Below, piece by piece: positions 43,892 through 55,771 of a stretch of DNA of 64,000 nt (the first letter of the stretch is position 1; every line of letters begins with the position of its first letter). The stretch covers positions 1 through 64,000 of the forward strand of contig BCKL01000031.1 in assembly GCA_001600635.1 (NCBI GenBank), read 5' to 3'. A program made the translations under genes and the position numbers. A model generated the notes under the pieces. That model was not told the DNA's origin. It ran no database searches and saw nothing but the letters and a program-made list of their open reading frames with translations. The stretch is from Leucosporidium creatinivorum (lineage: Eukaryota > Basidiomycota > Microbotryomycetes > Leucosporidiales > Leucosporidiaceae).

Positions 43892-45186
43892 ATGCCGCCT
43901 CGCCAGAAATCAGCGCTCAAGCTGCAGCTTCGTCCATCCGGTGAACGAGGACACTTCAGCAACCCTTGGCTACAGTCGGCGCATACTTTCTCGTTTGCTA
44001 GCTATCGGGACAACGCGTTCAATGGGCGAGTCGGGTGTCGAGCTGCCATCCCGAGCGAGTTTGGAGCTGACGGATAGCTACAACACAGGCTTGGATCGCT
44101 CAAGGTCGTCAATGAGGACCGCATTAAAGCTGCTAAGGGATTTGGAGAGCATGAGCATGGCGATTACGAGGTGCGCCGGCTGCAAAACGCCCCTCGGTCT
44201 TCGCTTACCCAGCTTCGGTTGCAGATCTGGACCTACCTCATCAAAGGAGAGCTCGAGCATCGCGATTCGCTGGGCAACGTAGAGGTGGGTCAGACCTCCC
44301 CTTGGCTCGCCTGCCGTCTCTGTCGCCGAGCTGACTCCTTCGGTGGGTTAGATCATCAAAGCGGGCCAGATTCAGATGACTTCAGCAGGCTCGGGGATCT
44401 CGCATAGGTGAGTTACCGCGGTCTCACTCCCCCGTACAGGCCATGAGCTTCTCTCGATGCCCCTCGCCTTCTCGTCTCGTCTCGTCGTCTGCGCCGAACT
44501 AACGCCGGTCTTGCTCTGCAGCGAATTCAACCGGCATCCTTCGAAGCCATGTGTAAGCTCCAATGTTCTAGTCACCTCTCTCGAGTGACTTTAAGCTCAC
44601 CTGAGCCTCCTACAGCATTTACTTCAGCTCTGGTCGCTGCCGTCGCAGACCGGCCTCCCACCAACCTACTATTCGAGGTGGGCCCTTTCATCTTTCCACA
44701 AACGATCACAAGCTCACTCTCTCCCCTACAGAACCTTCCCCGCCGCCTCGAAACGGGACAAAGTCCTTCGAGTCGTCGCTCCCATCACCTCGGCTGACGT
44801 CTCCTCCGAACGAGAGGGAGAAGGACCAGTACCAGTGAGGATATCACTCGAGCTCTGTTCCAGAACTATAACTGAGGCTCTTACTTCTGCAGGTACACGC
44901 ATCTCTCACCATGCACGCCTCCCTCCTCCCTTCAGCTTCGTCCATCTCCCACTCTCTCGGTCCCAAAACCAAATCGGCCTACCTTCATCTCGTCCAGTCG
45001 ACGGGCTACCGCGGTCCAAGCGCACCACCAGACGCCAAAGGAGCTCAGCTAAGACTGAACGACGATCTGGTACTCGAGGAGGGCGACTCGCTTCTCATCG
45101 AAGTCGGGAAGAGCGGGTCGAGGGAGCTACGGGTCGAGAGTACGGGCAAGAGGGAGGCCGAGTGGGTGTTAGTAGAGATGGAATGA
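43892..45186 (+). CDS. Pirin-family cupin protein
   Basis: About 300 aa in about eight short exons. It begins MPPRQKSALKLQLRPSGERG, then HTFSFASYRDNAFNG, KVVNEDRIKAAKGFGEHEHG (metal-binding His residues), IWTYLIKGELEHRDSLGN and AGQIQMTSAGSGISHSEFNR, which are the hallmark segments of the pirin N-terminal cupin. The C-terminal cupin includes KSAYLHLVQSTGYRG and LEEGDSLLIEVGKSGS. Pirins bind Fe in the N-terminal barrel; some have quercetin 2,3-dioxygenase activity and human pirin is a nuclear co-regulator. Which role applies here is unknown. Several introns are very short and some exons under 60 nt, so the joins near 44,410-44,600 should be taken as approximate. Confidence 0.87.
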
Positions 45187-45604
45187 TGGTACGTGGTGAG
45201 TTTGACCGACCCTACAGCCCTCCGGCCGGCTCGCCCATCGAGAGCAGGCGATGGTCAGGCTTCGGCGACGATGGAAGGCGTCTCTCGCGATTCGTTGCTG
45301 CTGGGCTTCGGCTTCTCACCCGCGGACGGGAAGGGTGAGCTCTACGGATGGAAAGGGCAAGATGCGTCAAAGACCTGCAGGCTCATCGAAAATTAATCTC
45401 GAGGCAACAGGCACTCGGTCGAGTCGAGGCTTCGCCGAGGGGGTTCCAACTTCCAAGTCGTCGACAGGCCTTCGCTGACTCGCGATGCGGGCTTTCCTTC
45501 TGTCGCAGGTCGCATCGGAAGAAGGGCGCTGCATCTTTCGACCTTCTACCACTTCGCCTCGCCATCCAGTGAGGTGCAGCACCCGCGCGGAGTGACCCCT
45601 CGCC
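45187..45604. other. Intergenic region
   Basis: 418 bp between pirin and the first seven-helix gene, same strand. No supported feature. Confidence 0.5.
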
Positions 45605-47820
45605 ATGAGTTCGTCTTCTGGTGGCCCTCAGCTCGACGAGAACCTCTGGGAGGTTGTGCTTCAGCAGCTTAGGAGCAACGTCTACCCTCAACAATCACCC
45701 CCTCGCTTCAAGACGCGGTTGATAGTCCTCTTTACCTTCTCTGCGCTGTAAGTCTCGGTCGCCGAGCTCCCTCGAGTTGCTGTGGGGCGACAGGCTGACA
45801 TCCCGACACCACCGCAGAGGTCTCATCGGATACTCGATCTTGCTGGTGTTGGTCATAATCGATGCTCGTCGGCGCAAGGGAGGCCTTTGGATTCTAAAGC
45901 GGACGAAGGGCAACAGATACATCGTTTCGAAGTGAGTCCAATCCGAGAACAAGGTTAGTAAACTGCGCTGACTGTCCAACCATCGCAGCACCAAGCTCTG
46001 CAGCTGCCTCGTCGCCGTGACGGCCCTCCTCATCACCTCCCTCTCGGTCGCTTCCCTCTACTCGACCACGATTCGCCGAAACCACTCGCTACTGGCACAG
46101 CAGTCGGGAAGCATCCTCCGATCGATCTACATCGCGCCGTATATCCTGCATGGCTCGCTGCTCTCCTTCGGCGCTCTTCAAGCGTTCCTCATTCGAGCCG
46201 ACAGCTTCGCCCAGACAGACAGTGAGCTGCCTCGGACTTGACGAGGCGACGAGTAGAGCTGACTCTCGTTCCACTCCGATAGACGCTGCAGGAAAGAAGC
46301 GATCTCGGCCGCTACTATCACCGAGCCTCGCGAACGGCCTCTTCCTCGGCGGTCAGGTCTTGGTCGCTGGCGTACTGGTGAGCTGGGTTCGAAGTAAGGC
46401 TTCGAATTTTCTCGCTGACCACCATCATGCACAGGGAGCCGGCCTGTATCTCGCAATCCGGGGCGCCATCGTCTTCCAGAAACTCATCTCGCCGCTGGAC
46501 CTTCGCCTCGAGCAAGGCTCTGCGCTTTGGATTTCGGGAGATCATGACAAGAAGGACTTCGACGTCGTCCTTCCTGTGATACAAGAAGCCGTGGCAACGG
46601 GTGCGCGCTACGGTCGCATGTACTATGCCCTGTACGCCCTCGTCGCCGCCAACCTCTCGGCTCTGATACTGGTCAACGCCGGCTCGCTTGTCTTCTCTCG
46701 CATCGTCCGAGGCAAGGCTCACCGCCAACTCGCCTCCAGCACTACCTCGACGACACTCGTCGAGCTACCAACGCCGCTTACCCCAGTCCACCTCTTCGCC
46801 TCCTCGTCTCGCACCCACCTCGCTCCTCACCCTAGCATCGTTTCTCTCGACTCCAAGTCGGATGAGCGAGACCGAGATCTCGAGAAGTCGGCCATGTCGC
46901 ATAGGCAGGTCAAGGAGCTCGCTGGCAAAGGCTCGCATACGCTCGAGGGACAGATGGCTCAGCGCGTGCTCGCGCTGTTGAAGGCGGAGAGGGCGCTCAA
47001 GGTGACTGCTTCGTGGTTGCTGGTGACGTTCATTGCAGCCGCAACGTGAGCTCATTCCCCTTTGCTGTTGATGAGGCCTTCCCGCTCACTTTTCAACCAC
47101 CAGCATCTCCATTTGGCTCTGCGCCGAGGTGGTTTCGGCCAACGGCTGGACTAACAAGGGCTGGTGGGCACAAGAGCTCACACTCACCGTCTTCATGTGA
47201 GTCTTGAAGAGCTCTGAGGTACTGCGCTCGTAGCTGACGCCGCTCTCTGCTACAGATGGGTCTACACCGCCCTGCTGCTCGCCATCCTTCCCTCTCTCCT
47301 CCACTCCGCCATCACGACTCTCACGCCCCGCTCGAACGGCCTAGGTGCCGTCGCCTCCCACCACAACACCCCCATCGACGCTCCCTCTCTTCGTACCCTC
47401 GTCTCTCGGCGCAAGCAGTCAACCCCGACTCGCTCAGGCCTCGCTCCTACCGGCCGAGTCCGCGTAGTCATCGACCATGTCGTGGAGGACGACTATGTAC
47501 ACGATCATCGCACACTCGACGACGCCATCGTGCTCCACGAGACCAGGACGAGCATCCGAGGAGGTCGGGACAGTTCGGCGATGCCGAGCATATCATTCCT
47601 GCACGTGAATGGAGATGGGAGACCAGTAGAAGGCGGCGGCGTAGCGGGCGACGACAGCTGGGTACGACCCGACTGGGCGCGAGGAGACCGAGGGGAGGAG
47701 GGATTGCAACCAGTGGTCGAGGGAAGTCGAGTTCGGAGGGACTCGTCGAATGTTCTTCCTCGCATCTCATCCCTTACAGGCGGTATTCGATGGGAGTGGA
47801 AGCTGGGGCCTTCTTCATGA
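45605..47820 (+). CDS. Seven-helix membrane protein, tandem paralogue 1
   Basis: About 580 aa in seven or so exons, from MSSSSGGPQLDENLWEVVLQ to IRWEWKLGPSS. Seven hydrophobic segments are visible: FTFSALGLIGYSILLVLVII, LCSCLVAVTALLITSLSVAS, IAPYILHGSLLSFGALQAFL, LANGLFLGGQVLVAGVLG onward, YALYALVAANLSALILVNAG, ASWLLVTFIAAATISIWLCA and FIWVYTALLLAILPSLLHSA. A charged loop of about 110 residues lies between helices 5 and 6, and a soluble tail carries GRVRVVIDHVVEDDYVHDH. The topology resembles fungal receptor-like membrane proteins, but I see no known GPCR family motif. The next gene is a paralogue sharing the helix 4 start, helix 7 and the tail motif. Confidence 0.78.
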
Positions 47821-48424
47821 GTTGTGTAGCTTAGTTGTATTCTCGCCATATTGTTGTAACGGTGCGGAGCATCGCAAAAATCATCGCCGAAGCCAGCCCA
47901 AGTCGACCGACTTCGGCTTTCGGTGCTCTCAGAACGCAAGAAGACGGCGCCAGACTCAACGTGCTAAGCCATGCGAAAATGAAGCATGTAGGTGTTCGCG
48001 AGACAGCGCTGATCTGGCGAGAGATCGCTTCGGCGCCTTCCTTCCTCGTGCTCGGTGCTCTGCAAATCCCTGCCTCGTTCGACGTTTCTGCCACGTTTCT
48101 TTCATGTACGAGACGGCTCAGTCAAGGCTCGCAGAGCCAGCAAGTGCATGGTTTTCCCACGCATCCAGGCTGAGGTGACAACCTTTCGATGGGTTCTGAG
48201 TCGAATCTCGACCGAGAAAGGAAGGCGAGAAGGCGGGGGGAAAGCCCCGGTCGGGAGGCCATCTCTTTGTTGTGGGCGACGTCTTCGCTGTTGCGTTTTC
48301 GCTTCTGCTGCATCTCCTCGCATTTGTACGGGTGTAGCAACCGCTGGACCCAGCCTCTCCTTGAAGGAGGCTCGCCTCTCCTTCTCCGACTTCGGCTTCC
48401 CCCTCCGTTCGATTTCCGCCTCAA
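47821..48424. other. Intergenic region
   Basis: 604 bp between the two seven-helix paralogues. It should hold the 3' UTR of the first and the promoter of the second; no other feature. Confidence 0.5.
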
Positions 48425-50557
48425 ATGGCCACCGACCCTGGCGGGGGAGGTGCTCCGCCTCTGTCCCCCTTCCTGCAGTTTCTCATCCCTCTCCAGCATG
48501 CGGTGACTTTGGATCCGCCATCATCCTTTCAAGGCCGGCTGCTCGCGCTGAAGTACGTTACGGCGGTCGCCGGCTTCGGCGCTCTAATCCAGCTCTCCCT
48601 ACTCGCTTTGGACTATCATCGGCGCGGATGGCGGTCGTTCTGGCTGTTCAGTCTCGTACCACGCCCTGGAGGACGCTACATCTGCACGAAGTAAGTCGTG
48701 TTTCGGCACCGAGCTCTTTGCCCCTCGCCGAGCTGATTGTTGACCTTCTCTTGGCTTCTCGCAGCTCGAAAGTCGTATCAGGCTTGATGTCGCTCCTCTG
48801 TTTAGTCCTCAATGTCTGCTACCTCTCCGACGAGGCACTCGCTGAACTGCACTCGGGCTCGCAGCAGCTCACTCAAGCGTGGCGAGTGTTCTGCCCTCCC
48901 GCCATCATTATGCACCTTTACGTGAGTCAGGGTGCCTCCGTCGGACTTTTTCAGAGCTGACACGTCTTGTCCCACTTGCAGTACCTCTCCTGGGGACAGC
49001 TACAAGCTTACCTTGTCGGGCTTCGCGATGGAGACGGCAAGCTCGTTTCTGCCCGGCTCGCCAACGGAGTCTTCTTGGGAGTTGGAGGCGGCATGTTCAC
49101 CGCAATGATGGTGAGCTGACGATCTCTCAGGTGTCGAGTGCAAAGAACATCGACAAACCGGATCACTTCGAAGCTGACCCTTCCCCCTCTCGCAGGTCGT
49201 GGCCAGCAACTCGGCGTATCTCGGCGCCCAATTCTGGTTCACCTTCCCACCAATGCAGGCTCGTCTACTCGAGCTGAACGCCACCTGGTCTCCCGGGAAG
49301 CCCTACGAGATGGATCTCTACTCCCTCCAACCTCAGCTCGCCGAGTTTAAGCGGACTGGCTACCTCAACAACACGTAGGTCCATCGGCTGCAGGCACAGT
49401 GCAGAACCAGCTGATCCCGACGTCTACAGTGGAGCCATCGTCGCCTACTCGACCTACACCGTCGCCGTCTTCTGCTGTGTCCTCGTCAACCTCGGCTCGA
49501 TCCTGCTCGCTGCCATCGTCAGAAGGAGGAGGCGTCACTTTTTGCACGACGAGACGCCCATGATCGCTTCCCAAGATCTCACTCTCAACCCGACTGCCAC
49601 GATGAGCTCGACAGGAATCGATAGACAAGGCGCCGAGCTGAAGCGGACGACGACCGAAGGCAAGATTTCGGGCGCCGACATGAAGCTGCTCGCGACGACA
49701 CAGAAGCACACGGTGCTCGGAGCGAAAGCTCAACAGCAGCTCGTGTATCGCAAAGCGGAGCGCGACCTTCTTCTGGTGAGTTTCGACTTGGCTGAGCGGC
49801 TCGGAGACTTGGCCGAGCATCTCGAGCCGGGCCAGACTCGTCTCGAATCACAGTAGCTGACCAGTAAGCTTCGTCTTTCATCTCTCAGATGGCCGTCTGG
49901 TGCGCCACCATCTCGCTAGCAGGACTCGCCCTCGGCCTCTGGGTGTCAATCCCTCTCCTCGGTCTCGGTCGCTGGTCCGCCTCCGACGATTGGACTACGC
50001 ATGAAACTGCTCTTACAATACTCCAATGGCTCTACGCGATCCTCCTCGTCGGCCTCTACCCCTCCCTCATCCACACCGCCTGGTGGAACCTCTCCCCCTG
50101 CTCCCACCCCTGCCGCCTTACGAGCAGCCGAGTCGGCCTCCCCTTCTTCCGCGATACCAACTCGTCGATTCGATCCGCCCCTCGTGCAGCCGCTGGCGCT
50201 GCTCCCTCTGGTCGAGTACGAGTAATCGTGGAGGAGCAGGTGAGGGAGGAGTATCGTCGCGACCTTCTTCCCGAGCGGCTCGAAACGATTATCGAAGGAG
50301 GCGTTTTCCTCGACACTCGTCAACTTGGAGAGGACGACGGTGAACGAGGAGGAGAGGGAGTCGGAGTGGAGTGGATCAAGCCGTCTTGGGCGGCCGATGG
50401 GGCTTCGTTGACGGTGCCGGAGCGGGCAGCGAGGAGTCGGGAGGCGCGAGTGAGCTCGCTGAGGTGGGAGGTGTCGCAGGGTGGCGAGCCGATCGAGTCG
50501 ACGGCGGTTCATCAGGTGACCCCGTGGGCGTGGTTGGATCGTAGGGTGTCGCCGTGA
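48425..50557 (+). CDS. Seven-helix membrane protein, tandem paralogue 2
   Basis: About 570 aa in seven or so exons, from MATDPGGGGAPPLSPFLQFL to TPWAWLDRRVSP. Seven hydrophobic segments are present, including YVTAVAGFGALIQLSLLAL, VVSGLMSLLCLVLNVCYLS, LANGVFLGVGGGMFTAMMVV, VAYSTYTVAVFCCVLVNLGS, AVWCATISLAGLALGLWVSI and LQWLYAILLVGLYPSLIHTA. An extracellular or lumenal loop with FTFPPMQARLLELNATWSPG carries an N-glycosylation sequon. The tail has GRVRVIVEEQVREEYRRD, matching GRVRVVIDHVVEDDYVHDH of the upstream gene. Overall identity to the first paralogue appears low outside these islands. Family and ligand are unknown. Confidence 0.78.
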
Positions 50558-51152
50558 GTGGAGGGTGGAGTGGAGTGAGGGAGCAGGTGCAGTATTGGGA
50601 AGGGGGAGTAGGCCGAGGGAGCCAGTGTGTATCTTCTTACTGTTGTAACGAGTAGGTCAGCATAGAATACGATTTCAGCACATCATGTCCCGGACTTCAT
50701 TGAGAAGTAGAGGCGGATTAGAGGCGAGCGAAGTTGAAACTGGAATCGGCGCCGAGCATGGCTCTCCGTCGGCCGTCGTCGTCAATCGAGCGCTCGTGAG
50801 GTCGATGGCGGTATTCTTGATGGCCTACAAAATGTTTGCATCTCGGTGCAATCATCTGAGCTGCCCTCGACTCCGGAACAGGCCGCCAACAAGCGCGAAG
50901 TCGAGCGGCCCTCATCGCCGAGCCCCCTCGGTCCGCCTTCCAGCTGCCCCAGCAAGCAAAAGTCGTTTCGGTGCTCATCCATGTGAGCAGGTCGAATCCG
51001 TGCGCTGCTTTCCAGCCCTCGAAACATGCTTAACTCGACCGCCTTCGTGGCCATTCGCGTCCGGCGGGTGCACCTCTCCTCGACCTAAACGGCTAGATCT
51101 CGAGATGTCGTGGACGCCGTCGGTTGCAATTCGACGAGATGTAGTACGGTTA
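50558..51152. other. Convergent intergenic region
   Basis: 595 bp between the second seven-helix gene and COX8. It includes an AT-richer stretch with TGTTGTAACG near 50,641, probably 3' UTR. No gene is supported; an 86-codon - strand frame at 50,718-50,978 shows no family motif. Confidence 0.45.
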
Positions 51153-51813
51153 TTAGGCGGAGGCCTTCTGACTGTGTAGCGGATCGGACTGGGTCAGCTT
51201 GTTGTTCTTGAGGCGGGTCCAATCAAACGCTGATTCGGTTCGACCGCCTAACTCGAGAAGGCGGCGGGCAAACGGCTCGGGGTAAAGTCTGGGAGGAAGA
51301 GCAAAAGAAGGCGAAAAAAACGGACATCTGGTACGCGGAGGCGATGAAGGGGATTGCGAAGCCCGTGCCGCAGAAGAGAATGATCTTCGCCGCCAATGCC
51401 TTGGGGTTGGCGTAGCCTGCAAGGGGAGCATTGTCAGCAGTCTGTAGTCGTGTATAAACGTCTTCCCGAGAGGTAGAGAGCTCCGGCGCCGAGCGAAAGC
51501 TCCCCCAGGAGCAGCGAAGGGCCGGATCCTCGTCGCGCTCCGAACTGCTCCGGGGCCGGATGTAGGCTAGTAGGGTCGACATGGAGATTATGGGCTCACT
51601 GAAGGGAGTGTTCTATGAAGGAAGGAGGAGTCAGCGGCTGATTCGACGGGCTGCAGGGCTGGCAAAGTGCGTCCGCTAACCCAGCGGCGCCAAAGCCAGC
51701 CCTGCCTGTACAGCTACAGGACTTGCGTTCCCCACGACATTATCGACATGCATAGAACGACGGAGGGGAGCTGTGCGAAGAGCGAGAAGAGCGGGACGAG
51801 CGGCGGCGAGCAT
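51153..51813 (-). CDS. COX8: Cytochrome c oxidase subunit 8 (COX7C/COX8 family)
   Basis: Four exons encode about 69 aa. Exon 1 gives a mitochondrial presequence MLAAARPALLALRTAPLRRS and MHVDNVVGN; the next exons give NTPFS, YANPKALAAKIILFCGTGFA, IPFIASAYQ and the end IQKASA. Order and spacing match yeast Cox8: a short matrix segment with an N-x-PF motif, one membrane helix, and a basic C-terminus. It is a small nuclear-encoded subunit of complex IV in the mitochondrial inner membrane. Intron 1 (51726-51613) begins with GCAAGT rather than GT; introns 2 (51599-51417) and 3 (51325-51172) have GT donors. Introns make up two thirds of the gene, more than in neighbouring genes. Confidence 0.83.
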
Positions 51814-52171
51814 CGTGAAGTTGAAGGTAGTGGGCGGAGGCAAGAAGCAAGATGGCGGAAAGTCGCGAAGTGGGTCGGTATCGAGGTTGTCCCCAGTCAC
51901 ACAAAAGTAATTCTGTAGTCAAGCCAGGTGATGGTAGGGTTATTGGTGACCAGCCGAGGGCTGTTGAATTACAGAAGTGCAAGTTTCGGACCTCTCGCCG
52001 AAGCCATCGCCGAGCTTGTCCTGTTTCGCCTCAGTAGACCAACAGCAGGTGCACAGCCATTCGACGCTCATCTGTATATACGCGTGATACTCATCATAAG
52101 TCCTTGCAGCAATACCCAAACTCCTCAACTCCTCATTCTCACCCTCCTCACTTCCGCCGAGCCCGGCTAAA
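51814..52171. other. Intergenic region
   Basis: 358 bp holding the COX8 promoter and the 3' end of the first double-psi beta-barrel gene. It contains GTGGGCGGAGG near 51,829. No gene. Confidence 0.45.
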
Positions 52172-55100
52172 TCAGAGCCGCACCATCCTCCTACCCCACC
52201 TCTTCTGGTAGATTTCATCTCCGCTACCATCTTGTTGTTGCTGCTGCTGTCCCTGAGTCGAAGCTGCCGTCGCCTGGGGCCGAGGCTGACCCTGGCCTTG
52301 ACCGTGCGCCGAAGCCGAAGCCGAAGCGGCGATTCCCCAAGGATCGTTCTTGATGGTCGTAACGCCATCCCACGAGCCATCGTTCGACTCGCCTTGAGTC
52401 GTGTCATCCACGGGCTTGGCGTGTTGAGGAGTCCAGGGAGCGGCGACGCCGTTTTGTAGGTCGGAGGGCATCAGGGCGATCATCGACGAGTTATCCCACC
52501 ACCATTGAACCTGAGAGTGGGAGAGAATCACACCTTTTTAGCTCTTGGTATAAAAAGAGCGGCGAGCGAGACGACTTACGCCAAGAACGCCCGTGTCAAG
52601 ATCGCCGAGCTGCTCGAACGCCGCCTTCGAGAGGTCCAGAGCGAGCTCGCCCTGGCAGCTGTGGCGAGGTGGGTCAGCTCTCCGAAAACAACTCGCTGGT
52701 TAAAAGACGACCCACAGAGGACAGTTGTCAGAGATAACGACCGAGATGGTCTGATCGTTGACGGGGTTGCAGCTGCGAGGCGAATAAGTGAGCTCGTGAG
52801 CTCGAGTCAAGGGCAGCAAGAACCTACACATGAATCTTGGCTCCACAGAAGACCGAGACAGTACCGTTGGCGCCGTACTGGGAGCGAGCAAGTCGAGTCA
52901 GCGATCCAAATCTCCGACGGCGCTCGAGCTGCTAGAACTCACAAGCTCAGGCTGAAGAGCAGCGACCATGTCGGTGTCGGAGAAGACGGTGTTGCAAGTA
53001 GAGAGATGTCCACTCGACTCGAACCAGGTGGCTGCGAAGTCAGGATGCGCAACATCAGCGGACGCTCGCCGAGCAGATAGGAGCTTTAAAACGCTTACCT
53101 CGTCCGGCGTACTTGTCGGTGCTCTGCTCGCCCGACGACGAGCCATGTGAATCATCGTCATGTCCTCCGCCCGAAGGGGAAGCGCCATCTCCGTTCGACC
53201 CGTTGCCGTACCCTCCGCTGCTCGGCGCCGAGGTGACGGTAGGCGAGGAGGGCCTGCCTGCGGGCGCGGTCGCGATGTTGACCTCGTCGGTGGTGGAAGT
53301 AGGCCCTTTGCCGTGTCCCTGAGAGCCTTGAGCGTGATCTTGCGACTGCTGAGAGCCCGAGCCGCCCATCGACTGGCCGTCCTGCGACGCAAGAGGTCGG
53401 TCAGCGCGAGTCGTCGTTAAGCATTTATGGCTGTAAACGCACCTGCGAGCCGTGCATAGTAGCGTTCGCGCTTCCAGTCTGGTGAGCGTTGCCGTTCTGC
53501 TGTCCATCGGAGTGCTGAGTTCCCTGCGAGCGAGAAGACGATCAACGTCGAGCACGGATGGCAATGCGAAAGGTGACGAGCTTACCTGTTGACCTCCCTT
53601 TGGCGTCTGACCGTACTGCTGATCGTCTTGAGAGTCCTGGCCGTCCTGCGAGCCTTGGGTATGTTGACCGTTCTGCGATAGAGTGCGAGGTGAGCGGGGA
53701 GCGAAGCGCGAGAAACGGCGCCGAACTCACCGAGGTCTGCTGAGAGCCGTGACCGGTCGCTGTGGGCGACGCCTGTCCCTTTTAGCGACAGAGAAGAGAT
53801 CAGCCAGCGGTCCGAAAACACAAGCGACGAGCAGCTTACGCCGGTGTGCTTTGAGTCGCCCGAATCGGTGTAAAGAGCGAAGGGGTCGGAGGTCTGCAGG
53901 AAAAGACGTCAGCTCCATCGCCGTGGTCTCGAATATCGAATAAACACCAATTCACCGTTGCACCAGTAGCATGAGCGCCAGCCGTGCCAGTCTTCGTGCC
54001 CCCAGCTCCTGCTTTCGTCTCGCCGTCGTCCGAGCCATCGGAGTACTCCTTCCATCCACCACCGGTCGTAGTCGAGTCGGAGGCGCCATCGCTCTCTGAG
54101 TCAGGCTCGTCCGAGTGACCCGACCCGCTCGAGTGACCAGTAGCGGAAGCCGAGGCGCCCGCACTGGACGCCGAGCCGTCTTGTTCGCCCGACTTGGTAG
54201 CCGCGGCGGTGGAGGTGCTGTCGCTGCCCGAGATGGTGGCGGTGGCATGGTAAGCGGAGTCCGATCCTGTGGCCGTGTCGTTGTGAGCGGCGGACGTGGC
54301 GTTGGAGCTCGAGTTGGCGCCGTGGGTCGAGTTGCCGAGCGACGAGTTGCCCATGGTCGAGTTGCTGGAGGAGGCGTCCTCGGTGCTAGTCGAGTTCTTC
54401 TTGTGGTTCTGTAATGTACATCAAGCGTCAGTGCGGCTCATGTCGAGCGAAACAGCACGAACGAACCCAGTAGACGACGCCGGCGATGAGAATCTGGGGG
54501 AGCGAACGCCGAAGTCAGCTCTAGCTCGCTTCTCCGCCATTGAAAGACTCACAATGATGACGATGATCACCACCGCTCCTCCAACAAGCCACTTCATCTT
54601 GGTGGTCATGCATCCCTGGTCTTCGGGATCGGGAACGGCGACGGCCGACCTCGGAGTTCGGCGCTTCTTCTCGCTCCTGCCGCTCTTGCTCGACTTCTTG
54701 GACGAGGATGACTTGCTCCTAGCAAGAGGAGCGCGTGCGTCGTCGTCGGAGGATTGGGCACCGACGGGAGCGTACTTGGTCGAGCCCTGCGAGTGCCGAG
54801 CGGCGAGGAGTCAGCGGGAGAGAAAGCCAGACCGAGCGAAGTCGAACGTACAGGAGCAGCCTTCTTGCTAGGCCTGGGAGCTCCTCCTTGGTTAGGGTCG
54901 GCGCGTTGGGGAGCATTGTAGTCGCCCGAAGCGATGGACTTCATGTTCCATTGACGGCGCTCCTGCGAGTTCGGTGATGGTCAGCTGGTGCCCTTTCTCG
55001 GTGGTGCACCTCTGACTCACCTTCTTCGGCTTGCCCTTCTCGAGATCGCTGGGCTTCCTCGACTGCTGCACCTCTTCCTCCGTCTCGGACTCGGTCTCAC

Positions 55101-55344
55101 TATCCATCACCGCCTGCTTCCCAGCGCCGTAGCTGTCCCTCCTCGTCAAGTCGGGCGTACCGAACGCCGCCGCCTCAGCAGCATCCTCTGAATCCTGGGA
55201 CTCTGAGTCGAGATCCCTGGTGTCAGCCCGACGAGGCGATGGGCGAGCGAGTCCTTCGTCTGAGGAGTGGTCGCGGTAGGCGCGAGACGAGACGCTCGCT
55301 GTTTGAGAGTGCCGCGAAGAGCGGGAGGACGGGCGGGAGGGCAT
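52172..55344 (-). CDS. Membrane-anchored double-psi beta-barrel (expansin/RlpA-like) protein 1
   Basis: About 740 aa in roughly fourteen exons, starting MPSRPSSRSSRHSQTASVSS. A polar, Ser/Asp/Glu-rich cytoplasmic part of about 230 residues precedes one membrane helix (KMKWLVGGAVVIIVIIV and ILIAGVVYW, split by an intron), so it is a type II membrane protein. The outer part is a long Ser/Thr/Gly/His/Gln-rich spacer with many N-glycosylation sequons (NSTMGNSSLGNSTHGANSS). The C-terminal domain reads ATWFESSGHLSTCNTVFSDT, DMVAALQPEL, FCGAKIHVCNPVNDQTISVV, ISDNCPLCQGELALDLSKAA, FEQLGDLDTGVLGVQWWW: the double-psi beta-barrel of expansins, barwins and loosenins, with the conserved Asp in SDNCP and paired cysteines. 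A wall-loosening or wall-binding role is inferred. A paralogue lies immediately upstream. Confidence 0.8.
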
Positions 55345-55771
55345 CTGTTGGTGGTGTAGAGGGTCAGCTGGGTTTTGCTTTGCTAACGAACAATGAACTC
55401 ACCTCCGTTGCTGATGATGCTTCTTGCAAACCCATGACTTCGCCCTCCAAATGGCACACATTGGTCCTCGGAGTCGGACACTGCCTCCGTGGACGTCCGA
55501 GACAGGTCTGTGCAAGATTCTGTAGCAAGATACAGCGGCTCGAAAGCACTGGAGATGAAAAGAAGAAGCGAGAAAGAGAGCGAGGGCGAGATGAAAAATT
55601 TAGGCCGGATTTTGAGGAGGCCAAGCTCAAAGTCCACCGAGATCGTTTTCCTCTGTGCTCGCGGTGTGCAGAAGCATAACACAGTGCATATCAATCAAAT
55701 CTAGTCCTCATCCCCTCTCTCGCTCCCTCTCCTGCTCGCCTCTCCAGCTCAACTCCAGCTCGGCGCCGACC
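55345..55771. other. Intergenic region between the two double-psi beta-barrel genes
   Basis: 427 bp acting as promoter of gene 1 and 3' flank of gene 2; includes an AT-richer stretch around 55,586-55,605. No gene. Confidence 0.5.
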
